DNA from: Cupriavidus necator A5-1
GTDB taxonomy: Bacteria; Pseudomonadota; Gammaproteobacteria; Burkholderiales; Burkholderiaceae
DNA length: 64,000 nt
Direction: 5' to 3'
Assembly: GCF_000744095.1 (NCBI RefSeq)
Contig: NZ_JQLI01000001.1
Span: forward strand, 1,302,001-1,366,000
Both the position numbers and the translations under genes were made by a program. This document shows positions 44,725 to 53,888 of this stretch, piece after piece; positions within the stretch are counted from its first letter, which is position 1; each line of letters begins with the position of its first letter. Under the pieces are notes generated by a model. The model was not told the DNA's origin and did not search any database. It was given only the letters and a program-made list of their open reading frames with translations.

Positions 44725-47691
44725 TCAGCCAATGTCCTGCGCTGCAATTGGCGCCAGCACGTCGCTGGCGTGTTCGTTGCCTGCCGAAGCCGCACCTACA
44801 TGGCGGCCATGTTTAAGCGCCCGATGAAGTAGCTCGGCCAGGTGCAAGACTTCCCGGCCAGTCTCCTGGCGGATCTGCTCCCGGCAGCTGAAGCCGTTCG
44901 TGAGAATCACCGTGTCCGCTGGCTGTTTGCGTACCTCCGGCAGTAGGACTTGCTCTCCCACGCCGCGCGACAGCTCGATGTGATCGGGATGAAAGCCAAA
45001 AGAGCCGGCCATGCCGCAGCAACCGCTATCGAGCAAAGTCGCCCGCGCCCCGCTCCGCTCGAGCATTTCCATATCGCCCTGGGTTCCGAAGAGCGATTTT
45101 TGGTGGCAGTGCGCATGCACCAGCACGTCAGCTTCTAGACGTGGAGGGACGTAGTCCCGCTCAAGAAGGAAGTCGCCCAGCAGGATTACTCGATCCGCAA
45201 GCCGTCGCGCTCGGGGATCATCTGGGAACAGCTTCGGTAGTTCGTCTTTGAAAACTGATAGACAACCCGGCTCAAGTCCGACCAGACGTACCGGCTCCTC
45301 GTCCCCACCATCGTCGAGAAGTGGATCCAACGCGTCCAGGATCTGCGCCAGCTTGTCGCGAGCAAGGTCGAGGTAGCCAAAGTCGTAAAGCGGGCGCCCA
45401 CAGCAGAGCGGCTCTTCCGGGACATCCACCGCGAAGCCAGCGTGGCGCAGAACGGCGACCGCGGCCTCAGCCACTTCCGGATGAAAGTGATTGCAAAACG
45501 TGTCGACCCAAAGCACGACCCTGGGTTGCGTGATCCCTCGATGCTGCCGCTTGTGCCCCGCACGGAATGAGCGCGGAGCAAAGCGCGGGAGATCCCGGTC
45601 CTGCGAAACCCCTGCCACCCACTTCGCAATCACCGAAACACCTGGCGTTTGCGTCAAAAAGTTCGCTAGCGCCGGAGCCTTCGATGCCAGAGGGGCCCAG
45701 TCGCCGATTCTGCCCATCGACAGCGCCTGACGCGGACGGTTGTGGTCCTCGTAGAAGTGGGACAGGAATTCAGCCTTGTAAGAAGCCATGTCCGTATGCG
45801 TTGGACAGTCGCTGCGACAGCCTTTGCAGGCTAGGCAGCTGTCCAGCGCTTCCTTTACGACCTCGCTCTTCCAACCATCGCGGACCACATCCCCTTGGAG
45901 CATTTCCCACAACAACCGCGCCCTGCCCCGTGTTGAGTAGCGCTCCTCCCGTGTCGCGCGATAGCTTGGACACATCGTCCCGCCCTTAGCGGAACGGCAC
46001 CGCCCCATTCCAACGCACCGCTCTACAGCACGCTGGAATCCGTTGCCTTCCTGACTGCGAAACTGCAACGTCGTCGCAATGGGAATGACTTTGTAGTTTG
46101 GACCGGCTCTCAGATTTTCGTCGACGCGATACGCATCGACGACCTTGCCGGGATTGAGCTTGCCAAGCGGATCCCAGATGCGTTTGAACTCACGCATGGC
46201 ACCCACCAACTCCTCCCCGAACATAATGGGAAGGAACTCAGCCTTCGCTTGGCCGTCGCCGTGTTCGCCGGACAGCGACCCGCCATAGGCAACGACAAGC
46301 TCCGAGGCCTCGCGCGTGAACTCGCGGAAGTGGGCTACGCCGGCCTTCGTGCGCAGATCGAAAGTTACGCGAGCATGTACACATCCGTCGCCGAAATGGC
46401 CAAACAGCGACGTCCTATAGCCATAGCGGTCGACCAACGCCTGGAACGCGCGCAGATAATCGCCAAGTCGGTGCGGGTCGACGGCAGCATCCTCCCAGCC
46501 CACTTGCGGATCCGGGACGTTGGGATCAATCGACAGTTGGGTAGCGGACGCCCCGTTCTCCCGGATGGACCAGATTCGCTGCTGCACGCCTTTCTCCGGC
46601 ACCACCCGCGTGCTGGGACGTGGCCCTTGGGGGCGATTGCGGAAATACTCTGCAGCACGTTCGGCTTGTTCCACTGCAGCGTCCAACGTGTTCGCGCCAA
46701 ACTCCATCACGACCCATGCGTCCCCGGGCGGCAGCAACTGGATTTCTGCTTGGGCAAGATTCCGGGCCTCGAGACCCCGGATAATGGCGCGGTCTAATCC
46801 TTCGATCGCGATTGGCCCGAACTTCTCATACTCGGGAACTGCATCGGCAGCGACGTAGATGTCATCGAATCCGAGTACCAGCACTACACGCACGGACGGA
46901 CTCGTCACGAGACGCAGACGCGCGTGCAGTGTCATTGCGCACGTTCCCTCAGTTCCAACCAGCGCTCGCGCCACGTTAAAACCGTTCTCCGGCAGCAACT
47001 GGTCCAGATTGAAGCCGGATACACGTCGTTTGATGGCTGGGAATCGGGCACGGATGAGGTCCGCGTACCGGTCTCGCAAGTCCTTCAAATCTGCATAGAT
47101 CTGTCCCTTTCGGCCGCCAGCGCGAATGATCTCTTCGAGCTCAGTCTCGCTTGTTGGGCCGACCCAGAAGCGCTCTCCGTCATAGGTCAGAATCTCGAGC
47201 TCTTCCACGTTCTCAAGCGTCTTCCCGGCCATGACGGAATGCGGCCCACAGGAGTTGTTCCCGACCATGCCGCCAATCGTGCAACGACTATGCGTTGACG
47301 GATCCGGGGCGAACGTCAGACCGTACTGTTCTGCCGCATTCCGCAACGCATCGCACACCACCCCTGGCTCGACAACCGCGAACCGAGCTTCGGCGTCGAG
47401 CGCCATGATGTGATTGCACCTCGACGACATGTCGAAGACGACCGCCTCGTTGACCGCCTGCCCATTCATTGAGGTTCCGCCGCCGCGCGTCAGTATCGGT
47501 GCACCATGGGCGCTGCAGATCTTGACGCCCTCGATGAAGTCATCGAGCGAATCCGGTACGACAACGCCGATGGGCACCTGGCGGTAGTTCGAGGCGTCGG
47601 ATGCGTACACCGCGCGATGCGCCGTATCGAACCGCACCGCGGCGCCTAATCCTTCTCGTAACGCGGCGTGCAGTGGCGTTTCCGACATCAT
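44725..47691 (-). CDS. FAD-linked oxidase with C-terminal Fe-S (GlcD-GlpC fusion type)
   Basis: About 988 aa. The start at ATG 47691 overlaps the TGA of the dehalogenase (ATGATG, TGA in another frame), so coupling is likely; the longer frame is rejected. N-terminal PCMH-type FAD domain (ILTRGGGTSMNGQAVNEAVVFDM, CTIGGMVGNNSCGPHS), FAD-oxidase C-terminal part (SLFGHFGDGCVHARV, SGEHGDGQAK), then two 4Fe-4S motifs (CVGMGRCR..., CLACKGCRSDCP) and two CCG domains (LCCGRPLYDFG, GCCGMAGSFGF). Such proteins oxidise 2-hydroxy acids such as D-lactate, D-2-hydroxyglutarate or glycolate to 2-oxo acids, passing electrons to the respiratory chain. Confidence 0.92.
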   Translation of the reverse strand: MMSETPLHAALREGLGAAVRFDTAHRAVYASDASNYRQVPIGVVVPDSLDDFIEGVKICSAHGAPILTRGGGTSMNGQAVNEAVVFDMSSRCNHIMALDAEARFAVVEPGVVCDALRNAAEQYGLTFAPDPSTHSRCTIGGMVGNNSCGPHSVMAGKTLENVEELEILTYDGERFWVGPTSETELEEIIRAGGRKGQIYADLKDLRDRYADLIRARFPAIKRRVSGFNLDQLLPENGFNVARALVGTEGTCAMTLHARLRLVTSPSVRVVLVLGFDDIYVAADAVPEYEKFGPIAIEGLDRAIIRGLEARNLAQAEIQLLPPGDAWVVMEFGANTLDAAVEQAERAAEYFRNRPQGPRPSTRVVPEKGVQQRIWSIRENGASATQLSIDPNVPDPQVGWEDAAVDPHRLGDYLRAFQALVDRYGYRTSLFGHFGDGCVHARVTFDLRTKAGVAHFREFTREASELVVAYGGSLSGEHGDGQAKAEFLPIMFGEELVGAMREFKRIWDPLGKLNPGKVVDAYRVDENLRAGPNYKVIPIATTLQFRSQEGNGFQRAVERCVGMGRCRSAKGGTMCPSYRATREERYSTRGRARLLWEMLQGDVVRDGWKSEVVKEALDSCLACKGCRSDCPTHTDMASYKAEFLSHFYEDHNRPRQALSMGRIGDWAPLASKAPALANFLTQTPGVSVIAKWVAGVSQDRDLPRFAPRSFRAGHKRQHRGITQPRVVLWVDTFCNHFHPEVAEAAVAVLRHAGFAVDVPEEPLCCGRPLYDFGYLDLARDKLAQILDALDPLLDDGGDEEPVRLVGLEPGCLSVFKDELPKLFPDDPRARRLADRVILLGDFLLERDYVPPRLEADVLVHAHCHQKSLFGTQGDMEMLERSGARATLLDSGCCGMAGSFGFHPDHIELSRGVGEQVLLPEVRKQPADTVILTNGFSCREQIRQETGREVLHLAELLHRALKHGRHVGAASAGNEHASDVLAPIAAQDIG

Positions 47692-48608
47692 GCACGTCCC
47701 CGCACACGTTCGAGGAACGTGGTCAACGCTGCGCCGATTTCGTGCGGGCAATCCTCCGGCACGTAGTGCCGGGCCTCTACCGTAACCTCGGTCTGGTTCG
47801 GCCACTGCCGGCAGTGTTCCCGCGCCGCGCCAGCAGTTCCATGGCCCTCGGTTGCGTTGATAAACAGCTTGGGCAGATGATGGCTTGCGCCCATCCAATC
47901 GCTGTAGCGCTTAACTCGCGCGTGCACGTCGGGCGGATCGCCATCAAACGGAATGTCCCGCGGAAACAATAGTGTGGGCTTACGCGACTCTGGCGTCTGG
48001 AACGGCGCCGCATAGACCGCCTTCTCTTCATCGGTCAGCTTGCGCAGCACGCCGTACTCAAACAGCATCTTCTCGACGAAGAAGTTGTCACGCAGAACCA
48101 TCTCTTCGCCCTCTGGGCCACGTAGGCGCTTGAAGAAAGCTTGACGTTCCGGCGGCATGTCAGACCACAGACGAGGGCGCACCATGGCTTCCATATAGAC
48201 GATGCCCGACACACTCTCCGGGAAACGGCTTGTTCGGTCGAAGCCCAAGGCGGCGCCCCAGTCCTGGATGACCAGGATGATGTTCCGGTTCAAGCCGAGC
48301 TTGGCAAACCATTCATCCAGGTACTCGGCGTGATCGAAGAACCGATACGAGCCGCTCGGAGACTTGCTCGACTGACCCATGCCGATCAAGTCCGGAGCGA
48401 GTACGCGTCCGAAAGGCAGCGCGTACGGAATGACGTTACGCCATGTGTAGGACGACGTGGGGTTACCGTGCAGAAAGATGATCGGATCGCCCTCGCCCTC
48501 ATCGACGTAGGCCATCTCGGCGTCGAGCACCGGGATGCGCTTCATCTGAAACGGAAAATCTGCGCTGATAGTTTTGTCGTGCTGCTGCGCAGCGTTGGCC
48601 GATGTCAT
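47688..48608 (-). CDS. Haloalkane dehalogenase (HLD-II-like alpha/beta hydrolase)
   Basis: 306 aa. Nucleophile Asp116 and halide-binding Trp117 in VIQDWGAALGF, second halide ligand Asn49 in LHGNPTSSY, acid Glu140 in VYMEAMVRP and catalytic His281 in EARHYVPEDCP. This is the residue set of subfamily II dehalogenases, which hydrolyse a carbon-halogen bond to an alcohol and release halide and a proton. It heads an operon continuing through oxidase, aldolase-type, MFS, monooxygenase and LVIVD genes. No signal peptide. Confidence 0.9.
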   Translation of the reverse strand: MTSANAAQQHDKTISADFPFQMKRIPVLDAEMAYVDEGEGDPIIFLHGNPTSSYTWRNVIPYALPFGRVLAPDLIGMGQSSKSPSGSYRFFDHAEYLDEWFAKLGLNRNIILVIQDWGAALGFDRTSRFPESVSGIVYMEAMVRPRLWSDMPPERQAFFKRLRGPEGEEMVLRDNFFVEKMLFEYGVLRKLTDEEKAVYAAPFQTPESRKPTLLFPRDIPFDGDPPDVHARVKRYSDWMGASHHLPKLFINATEGHGTAGAAREHCRQWPNQTEVTVEARHYVPEDCPHEIGAALTTFLERVRGRA

Positions 48609-48819
48609 GTTGTCTCCGGTTCTGATTCACGGTTGGTGAAGACGCATTCACGCTATGAATGGCTTGCAAGCGCGGTGTCTACGCTTTGATGCAGTTTGGT
48701 CTCGGCCGGGAGCCGTCGCAAGCGTAAAGAATTCGGCTCTTGCATGAGTTTTGTGAATACCCATCGCCGCGTGATGCTCGAGCCGACGCATCCCCCGCAC
48801 AACACCCCTTGTAATTGCA

Positions 48820-48855
48820 AAGGGGTGGCCAATCACTCAGCCACCCCTTTTTTTC
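48820..48855. terminator. Strong hairpin terminator with competing upstream stem
   Basis: A perfect 10-bp stem (AAGGGGTGGC/GCCACCCCTT, 10-nt loop) followed by T7 on the plus strand. On the minus strand the same stem lies 37 bp beyond the PRISE stop and probably ends that gene. The left arm can also pair with CACCCCTT at 48803-48810. Confidence 0.7.
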
Positions 48856-48891
48856 TGCACGCTTGCCTAGTACCAGCAGCAGGCCGGTACG

Positions 48892-49986
48892 TTACACCGC
48901 AGGCGGCAGAAGCTTGCGATCGATGAACGACTGGAGCGCATCGCAGAACGCATCACGAGTATCGACCACAGCGCCAAACCCTGCCTTACGAAGCTTGATA
49001 GTGCTGACGAAGGCGACCGGACCTGCGGGCGCACCGGATGCGAACGCAAAGTCGACGTGTTGGTCGCCCTGACCGACAAACGACACCAAGTCTCCGCTGG
49101 CAAGGCCGTACTTAGCAACGATCTTCGCCCACACGTCGGTGTTCTCGCGGATGTATTTAGCCACGCTCATCGGCTCGTCTGCGCCGACCGTGACACCGAG
49201 CGTCGTCGCAAACGCCGGCCATACGCTTCGCCATTCGAAAACATCGCCATTGGTGATATTGAAGATCTCGTTTGCGGCATTGGGAGACTGGGCGGCCCAC
49301 GACATTACCTGACCGACAAGGTCAGCGTCGGCCATTTCCCAAACAAACGAGGGGCCACCGGGGAAGCTGAAGGGCTCCCCTTTCTCGCGCCGGATCGCCG
49401 CATACACGCCAATAGCCGGGAGAACGTTGAGAGCGCCAGGCGTCTTACCCGTGACGAGCTGAGGGCGCAGAACAGTGTATGTGAACCCATGCTCAGCACC
49501 GAGGTCGCGGATATAGTCCTGCTGATCGAAAAAGAAATTCGCGTGATCGTCGCGGGGATCGCTTTCGCGCGCCGGGATTGCGATCGGGTGAAGGTGAACA
49601 CCGTATGCCTTCGTCCCCTGCAGAATGGACACGTGCTTCAGCGTACCCTTACGCTGAAGGAGGGGCTCGACTACATTGCGAAGCATCGCATTGTTGACTT
49701 CGATCTGCTCTTCGTTCGACCAGCCGCCCACCAAATCGTGCGCGTTCTCGTAAATAGCAGCGTATGCGACGTGCGTTACGTCGGGGAGCGCACCCAGCGC
49801 CTCGCGGGACGCCTCCTCGTTGCGCAAGTCAACCGAGATAAATTCGAAATCACGACCACTCGGCAGTTCCGGCCTACGGCGGGAAACGCCGACGACATCC
49901 CAGCCTGCAGAGAGGAAGGATTCAATAGCGGCCACGCCAATGAGTCCGCTTGCTCCCGCCACCAAAACCTTGCTTCTCACGCCCAT
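48892..49986 (-). CDS. PRISE-family SDR (progesterone 5-beta-reductase/iridoid synthase-like enone reductase)
   Basis: 364 aa extended SDR from ATG 49986 (MGVRSKVLVAGASGLIGVAAIE), with GGAG seven bases upstream. Cofactor loop VSRRRPELP (Arg pair, NADPH), LPDVTHVAYAAIYE, the SILQGTKAYGVHL motif (catalytic Lys/Tyr environment) and DQQDYIRDLGAEHGFTYTVLRP are characteristic of the PRISE group, which reduces activated C=C bonds of enones. A GGAATA operator lies about 150 bp upstream. Confidence 0.88.
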   Translation of the reverse strand: MGVRSKVLVAGASGLIGVAAIESFLSAGWDVVGVSRRRPELPSGRDFEFISVDLRNEEASREALGALPDVTHVAYAAIYENAHDLVGGWSNEEQIEVNNAMLRNVVEPLLQRKGTLKHVSILQGTKAYGVHLHPIAIPARESDPRDDHANFFFDQQDYIRDLGAEHGFTYTVLRPQLVTGKTPGALNVLPAIGVYAAIRREKGEPFSFPGGPSFVWEMADADLVGQVMSWAAQSPNAANEIFNITNGDVFEWRSVWPAFATTLGVTVGADEPMSVAKYIRENTDVWAKIVAKYGLASGDLVSFVGQGDQHVDFAFASGAPAGPVAFVSTIKLRKAGFGAVVDTRDAFCDALQSFIDRKLLPPAV

Positions 49987-50133
49987 TTTTAAGCTCCATT
50001 TCATCATTACTGTCCACGCTCAGACTCGTATCCGATTCTCATAAGATCGCGATCTGTCCGAGCACGCTTACCGACAGGCTGTCGATAGTTGCAAATCTAA
50101 GGGTGCGGACATTCATGTGGTAGTAGCGACCCC

Positions 50134-50150
50134 GGAATAATAGTTATTCC
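50134..50150. promoter_or_regulatory. GGAATA operator, site B
   Basis: GGAATA-ATAGT-TATTCC, a perfect 6-5-6 palindrome about 150 bp upstream of the PRISE reductase. Confidence 0.7.
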
Positions 50151-50234
50151 ACAGAACAGAGAGCCGGGCGACGAAAGCAACTAATCGTATTCCCAGCGAG
50201 ACATCCCGGTCCGCAAGGGCCTTCGACCCTACAC

Positions 50235-50265
50235 AAAAAAAGGCGATGCGCCAAGCTGCATCGCC
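50235..50265 (-). terminator. Rho-independent terminator after the redoxin gene
   Basis: Minus strand: perfect stem GGCGATGC/GCATCGCC with 8-nt loop followed by seven T, 27 bp beyond the redoxin stop. Confidence 0.88.
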
Positions 50266-50291
50266 ACAAGGGAGGGGATCTCGTCATCCCC

Positions 50292-50966
50292 TTACTGCGG
50301 ACCAGACAGTTCGCGCTTAGACTGTTGATGAAGATGTGAAAGCATTGTCACAACGTCACGCGGCTCAACACGGCAGGTGTAGTTCGTGTTCAACCACGAC
50401 AGCACAATGATCCCGGTGCGGTCTAGGATATAGGTCGCCGGGATCGGTAAGCTCCATCCAGCTTCGCCAAGCCCATAAGGTTGAAACCCTCCACTTGCGT
50501 AAATCGGGCGCATGGCGACAGGAATCGAATAGGTAATACCGCAGCGACGAGCCAACTTCGCCTTGTCATCCCACAGCATCGGAAATGGAAGCTCCCCAAA
50601 TTCCGGCCGCACCCTCTCCTGCGGTGGTTGCGGCGAAATGGCTACGAGCGAAGCCCCCAGCTCAAGGATCTCGTGGTATATCTCGGCTAGCGCTATCAAC
50701 TCCAACGCACAGAAGTCGCACCAATCGCCGCGGTAAAAACTGATCGCAACCGGTCCTCGAGACAGCAGCCGGGGGAGACTGACAAGATCCCCATTTGCGT
50801 CAGAAAGCGAGAAATCGGGCATCGGGTCGCCCGCCTTGATGCAGCCGTCCAGGACGCTCGACGTCCGCAGCTCTGCGTCGGCGCTGCTGAACGCGTCCAC
50901 GATCCTGGAGTCAGCGTTCTCCGCGAACTCCCTCCGGAGCGTCTTCAACTGCGCGTTCAGGTCCAT
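50292..50966 (-). CDS. AhpC/TSA-like redoxin (peroxiredoxin-like family)
   Basis: 224 aa from ATG 50966 (MDLNAQLKTLRREFAENADS); the longer frame runs into the LysR gene and is rejected. The thioredoxin-fold core includes GDPMPDFSLSDANGDLVSL, GPVAISFYRGDWCDFCALELIAL (WCxxC) and SLPIPATYILDRTGIIVLSW. The WCDFC pair would give thiol peroxidase or disulfide activity. It is transcribed divergently from the LysR gene at 51065, with a GGAATA operator between them. Confidence 0.88.
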   Translation of the reverse strand: MDLNAQLKTLRREFAENADSRIVDAFSSADAELRTSSVLDGCIKAGDPMPDFSLSDANGDLVSLPRLLSRGPVAISFYRGDWCDFCALELIALAEIYHEILELGASLVAISPQPPQERVRPEFGELPFPMLWDDKAKLARRCGITYSIPVAMRPIYASGGFQPYGLGEAGWSLPIPATYILDRTGIIVLSWLNTNYTCRVEPRDVVTMLSHLHQQSKRELSGPQ

Positions 50967-51044
50967 GGCGGTCTCGATACGATTGTTAACCCTACTTTGC
51001 CGTACCCATGCCGATTGTGGTAGATATGGCGCAGTCATAACGAT

Positions 51045-51061
51045 CATTCCAAGAGGGAATA
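51045..51061. promoter_or_regulatory. GGAATA operator, site C
   Basis: CATTCC-AAGAG-GGAATA, ending two bases before the LysR start codon and flanked on both sides by ACGAT. It would allow autorepression and control of the divergent redoxin gene. Confidence 0.68.
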
Positions 51062-51064
51062 ACG

Positions 51065-51982
51065 ATGAACCGCCTATCGGCCATGGAGGCCTACGTTCTC
51101 GTCGTCGATTCGGGATCGTTTTCTGCGGCCGCCCGACAGTTACGAATTGGCCAGCCAGCCGTGTCAAAAGCAATCGCGCAACTGGAGGAATACCTGGGCT
51201 TGCGCTTGCTAATGCGCACCACGCACGGGCTTGCGCCAACCGAGTCTGGCCTGGTCTTCTACGAGCACGCAAAGCGAGCCGTCGACTCCGCGGAGGAGGC
51301 GGTACTGGCGGCTCGGGGGGCCGGTGCCGGGCTATCTGGCCGTCTTCGCGTGAGCGCAGCGGTGACCTTTGCGCGACTGCACGTAATGCCCCATCTGCCT
51401 GCATTTCTCGAAGCACACCCATCGCTCGACATCGATCTCTTTCTTGATGACAGAAACATCGACCTAATTGAGGCAGGTATTGACCTGGCCCTGCGCATGG
51501 GGCCACTGGCGGACTCGTCCTCCCTTACCGCGAGGCGTATCGGCCAGGGGCGTCGCCTTGTAATGGGAACCCCAAGTTATTTCGAGAAGGCCGGCGTACC
51601 ATCGTCACCGATGGACCTCATCGGTCACCAGGCTGTGGTCTATGACCAACGCGGAGGAGGTGACACCTGGGTTTTCCGGCAAGGTTCGGCTGAGACATCG
51701 GTAGTCATCCGCGGCAGGGTCAGATCAACGGCCGCAGAAGGCGTCCGAGAAGCGGTGTTGTCCGACCTTGGCTTTACCATTTCCTCCGAATGGATGTTCT
51801 CGCCCGAACTGAAATCCGGACATGTGCATGCCGTGCTCACTGACTGGGAACTCCCGCCGATTGACCTGTGGGCCGTCTCCCCTACTGGGCGGCGATCGAG
51901 CGCGAAGGCCAAGGCTTTCATCTCATTCATGGAGGAACGGATGCTTGGCAACGACGCCATCCCGAACGTCATCCAGAAGTAA
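51065..51982 (+). CDS. LysR-family transcriptional regulator, candidate master of the GGAATA sites
   Basis: 305 aa, CrgA-like: MNRLSAMEAYVLVVDSGSFSAAARQLRIGQPAVSKAIAQLEEYLGLRLL, then effector domain FARLHVMPHLPAFLEAHPSLDIDLFLDD and IDLALRMGPLADSSSLTARRI. Site C overlaps its own promoter. It lies among the reductase genes that carry the same operator, so I infer it controls them. A partial inverted repeat (52085-52134) follows its stop. Confidence 0.92.
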   Translation: MNRLSAMEAYVLVVDSGSFSAAARQLRIGQPAVSKAIAQLEEYLGLRLLMRTTHGLAPTESGLVFYEHAKRAVDSAEEAVLAARGAGAGLSGRLRVSAAVTFARLHVMPHLPAFLEAHPSLDIDLFLDDRNIDLIEAGIDLALRMGPLADSSSLTARRIGQGRRLVMGTPSYFEKAGVPSSPMDLIGHQAVVYDQRGGGDTWVFRQGSAETSVVIRGRVRSTAAEGVREAVLSDLGFTISSEWMFSPELKSGHVHAVLTDWELPPIDLWAVSPTGRRSSAKAKAFISFMEERMLGNDAIPNVIQK

Positions 51983-52084
51983 CACCCCGAGCACACTGCA
52001 ACGGCGCCTAGATATACGGCAACGGCCAGCTGATCGATCCTACCCTCAACGGAAAGGCGGATCCCGTCTTTCCAGTACCCCTCT

Positions 52085-52134
52085 GTGCCTGTTTCATTTT
52101 CCTAATGGGGCACGGGCCCGGAGGAAACAGGCAC
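52085..52134. repeat. 11-bp perfect inverted repeat after the LysR gene
   Basis: GTGCCTGTTTC at 52085-52095 pairs with GAAACAGGCAC at 52124-52134 across a 28-nt loop. No T-run follows; it may be a weak terminator or a scar. Confidence 0.55.
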
Positions 52135-52177
52135 CCTTCCCCCGCGTCCACTTGAGACGCGCCAATGCATCTTCGTT

Positions 52178-52205
52178 CATTCCGAAATGGAATAACGACT
52201 ATTCT
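52178..52205. promoter_or_regulatory. GGAATA operator, site D
   Basis: CATTCC-GAAAT-GGAATA-ACGAC-TATTCT: three half-sites with constant 5-bp spacing, 90 bp upstream of the SDR at 52295. Confidence 0.7.
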
Positions 52206-52294
52206 GCCCCGGTCCTATCTGGACTCAACCACCCGTTGTTTAATCCCTCCAACGGGGCGCTCCGCTCCGGCATGCTTTCAATGAGGAGCAGGAA

Positions 52295-53044
52295 TTGTCG
52301 AGATTGAAAAACAAAGTGGCAGTCGTTACCGGCGGGACGAGCGGGATTGGCCTCGCAACGGTACAGCGCTTCGTAGCCGAGGGCGCGTTCGTCTACATCT
52401 TTGCTCGTCGCCAAGAAGAACTTGATAAGACCGCCGCGTCGCTTGGTGCGAATGTCTCATCCGTGAGCGGCGATGTACGCAACCTCGAAGACCTGGACAG
52501 GCTGTACGAGAAGGTGGCCGCCGACGGTAGGAAGCTGGACATCGTTGTCGCAAACGTCGGCGCGGTGAACAGCGTAAAGCTTGGCGACGTCACGATTGAC
52601 AGCTTTAACCACAACTTCGAGGTTAACGCACGCGGTGTGCTTTTCACGGTGCAAAAGGCCCTTCCGCTGCTGAACAACGGCGCGTCGATAATCCTAACGA
52701 GCACGATCGCCTCGCTTCGAGGCTTTCCCGGTCGGTCGGCATACGCGGCGTCGAAGACCGCAATGCGCTCATACGCGCGCACTTGGACGATGGAGCTTAA
52801 AGACCGCGGTATCCGCGTCAACACCATCACCCCAGGACCGTGCGATACGCCGCTGATCGACGCCGAAGCAGGCTCGCCAGAACAGGCGGCAGCTGTACGA
52901 GCAAAGCACGCCGGCAACATTCCGCTGGGTCGCATGGCACGTCCAGAAGAGATCGCGGCCGCCATGCTCTTCCTCGCGTCGGACGACAGCAGCTTCGTCG
53001 CCGGCAGCGAACTGCTGGTTGATGGCGGCATGTGCTCCGTCTGA
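52295..53044 (+). CDS. Short-chain dehydrogenase/reductase 1 of the reductase cluster
   Basis: 249 aa, apparently starting at TTG 52295 (MSRLKNKVAVVTGGTSGIGLATVQRF), because AGGAG lies ten bases upstream and no ATG is suitable. TGGTSGIG, NVGAVN in place of NNAG, catalytic Ser (LTSTIASLRG) and YAASKTAM. It shares the unusual block LDRLYEKVAADGRKLDIVVANVG and the end SSFVAGSELLVDGGM with the next two SDRs, marking a paralogous set. It is preceded by operator site D and followed 95 bp later by SDR 2. Confidence 0.92.
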   Translation: MSRLKNKVAVVTGGTSGIGLATVQRFVAEGAFVYIFARRQEELDKTAASLGANVSSVSGDVRNLEDLDRLYEKVAADGRKLDIVVANVGAVNSVKLGDVTIDSFNHNFEVNARGVLFTVQKALPLLNNGASIILTSTIASLRGFPGRSAYAASKTAMRSYARTWTMELKDRGIRVNTITPGPCDTPLIDAEAGSPEQAAAVRAKHAGNIPLGRMARPEEIAAAMLFLASDDSSFVAGSELLVDGGMCSV

Positions 53045-53138
53045 ATCCCGGCTGAACAAATCGTTATACACAGCCGCTCCGGCGTGGGTCTGACCACAGT
53101 CAGCCCGTGCCGGACCTAACTACTACTAAGTGCAAGTA

Positions 53139-53888
53139 ATGCAGAAGCTTCAAGGAAAGATCGCCGTCATCACGGGCGGCAGCAGCGGTATCGGCCTTGC
53201 CACCGCGAAGCGCTTTGTCGACGAAGGTGCATTCGTTTTCATCTTTGGCCGCCGCCAGGATGAGTTGGATCGGGCCGTATCGCAGATCGGCAAGAACGTC
53301 GCGGCAGTCCAAGGCGATGTATCCAACCTCGCCGATCTCGATCGCCTCTACGAAACCGTTTCCGCAGCTAAGGGCAAGTTCGACATCTTGTTTGCCGGCG
53401 CAGGCATTGTTGATCCGCAGCCGCTCGGCGAGGCCACGGAGGATAGTTTTGACGAGACCTTCGCCATCAATACACGCGGCGTTGCGTTCACGGTAAAGAA
53501 GGCGCTGCCACTTCTGCACGACGGTGGTGCGGTCATCGTGATCACCTCGATCGCCGAGAACAAGGGCATCCCCGGATTCACCGCTTACAGTGCGACAAAG
53601 GCAGCCGTGCGCTCGTTCGTACGAACCTGGACCGCCGAATTGAAAGATCGTCAGATTCGGGTCAACGCGATCTGTCCCGGCCCGATCGACACGCCGATCT
53701 TCGACCAACAAGCGCCGACTAAGGAAGGGGCTGACCAGGCGCGTGCGCAGTTCGCTGCTGCCGTGCCTTTTGGCCGGCTGGGCCGCCCGGAGGAAATCGC
53801 CGCAGCCGCCCTATTCCTCGCATCCGACGAGGCCAGCTTCATCGCTGGCGTTGATCTCCCGGTCGATGGCGGCATGAGCGCACTCTGA
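53139..53888 (+). CDS. Short-chain dehydrogenase/reductase 2 of the reductase cluster
   Basis: 249 aa from ATG 53139 (MQKLQGKIAVITGGSSGIGLATAKRF). Cofactor motif GGSSGIG, FGRRQDELD (Arg pair, NADP preference), catalytic ITSIAENKGIPGFTAYSATKAAV. C-terminus DEASFIAGVDLPVDGGMSAL is nearly identical to that of SDR 3 at 54789. It probably shares a transcript with SDR 1. Substrate unknown; such enzymes reduce small carbonyls or 3-oxoacyl groups. Confidence 0.92.
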   Translation: MQKLQGKIAVITGGSSGIGLATAKRFVDEGAFVFIFGRRQDELDRAVSQIGKNVAAVQGDVSNLADLDRLYETVSAAKGKFDILFAGAGIVDPQPLGEATEDSFDETFAINTRGVAFTVKKALPLLHDGGAVIVITSIAENKGIPGFTAYSATKAAVRSFVRTWTAELKDRQIRVNAICPGPIDTPIFDQQAPTKEGADQARAQFAAAVPFGRLGRPEEIAAAALFLASDEASFIAGVDLPVDGGMSAL

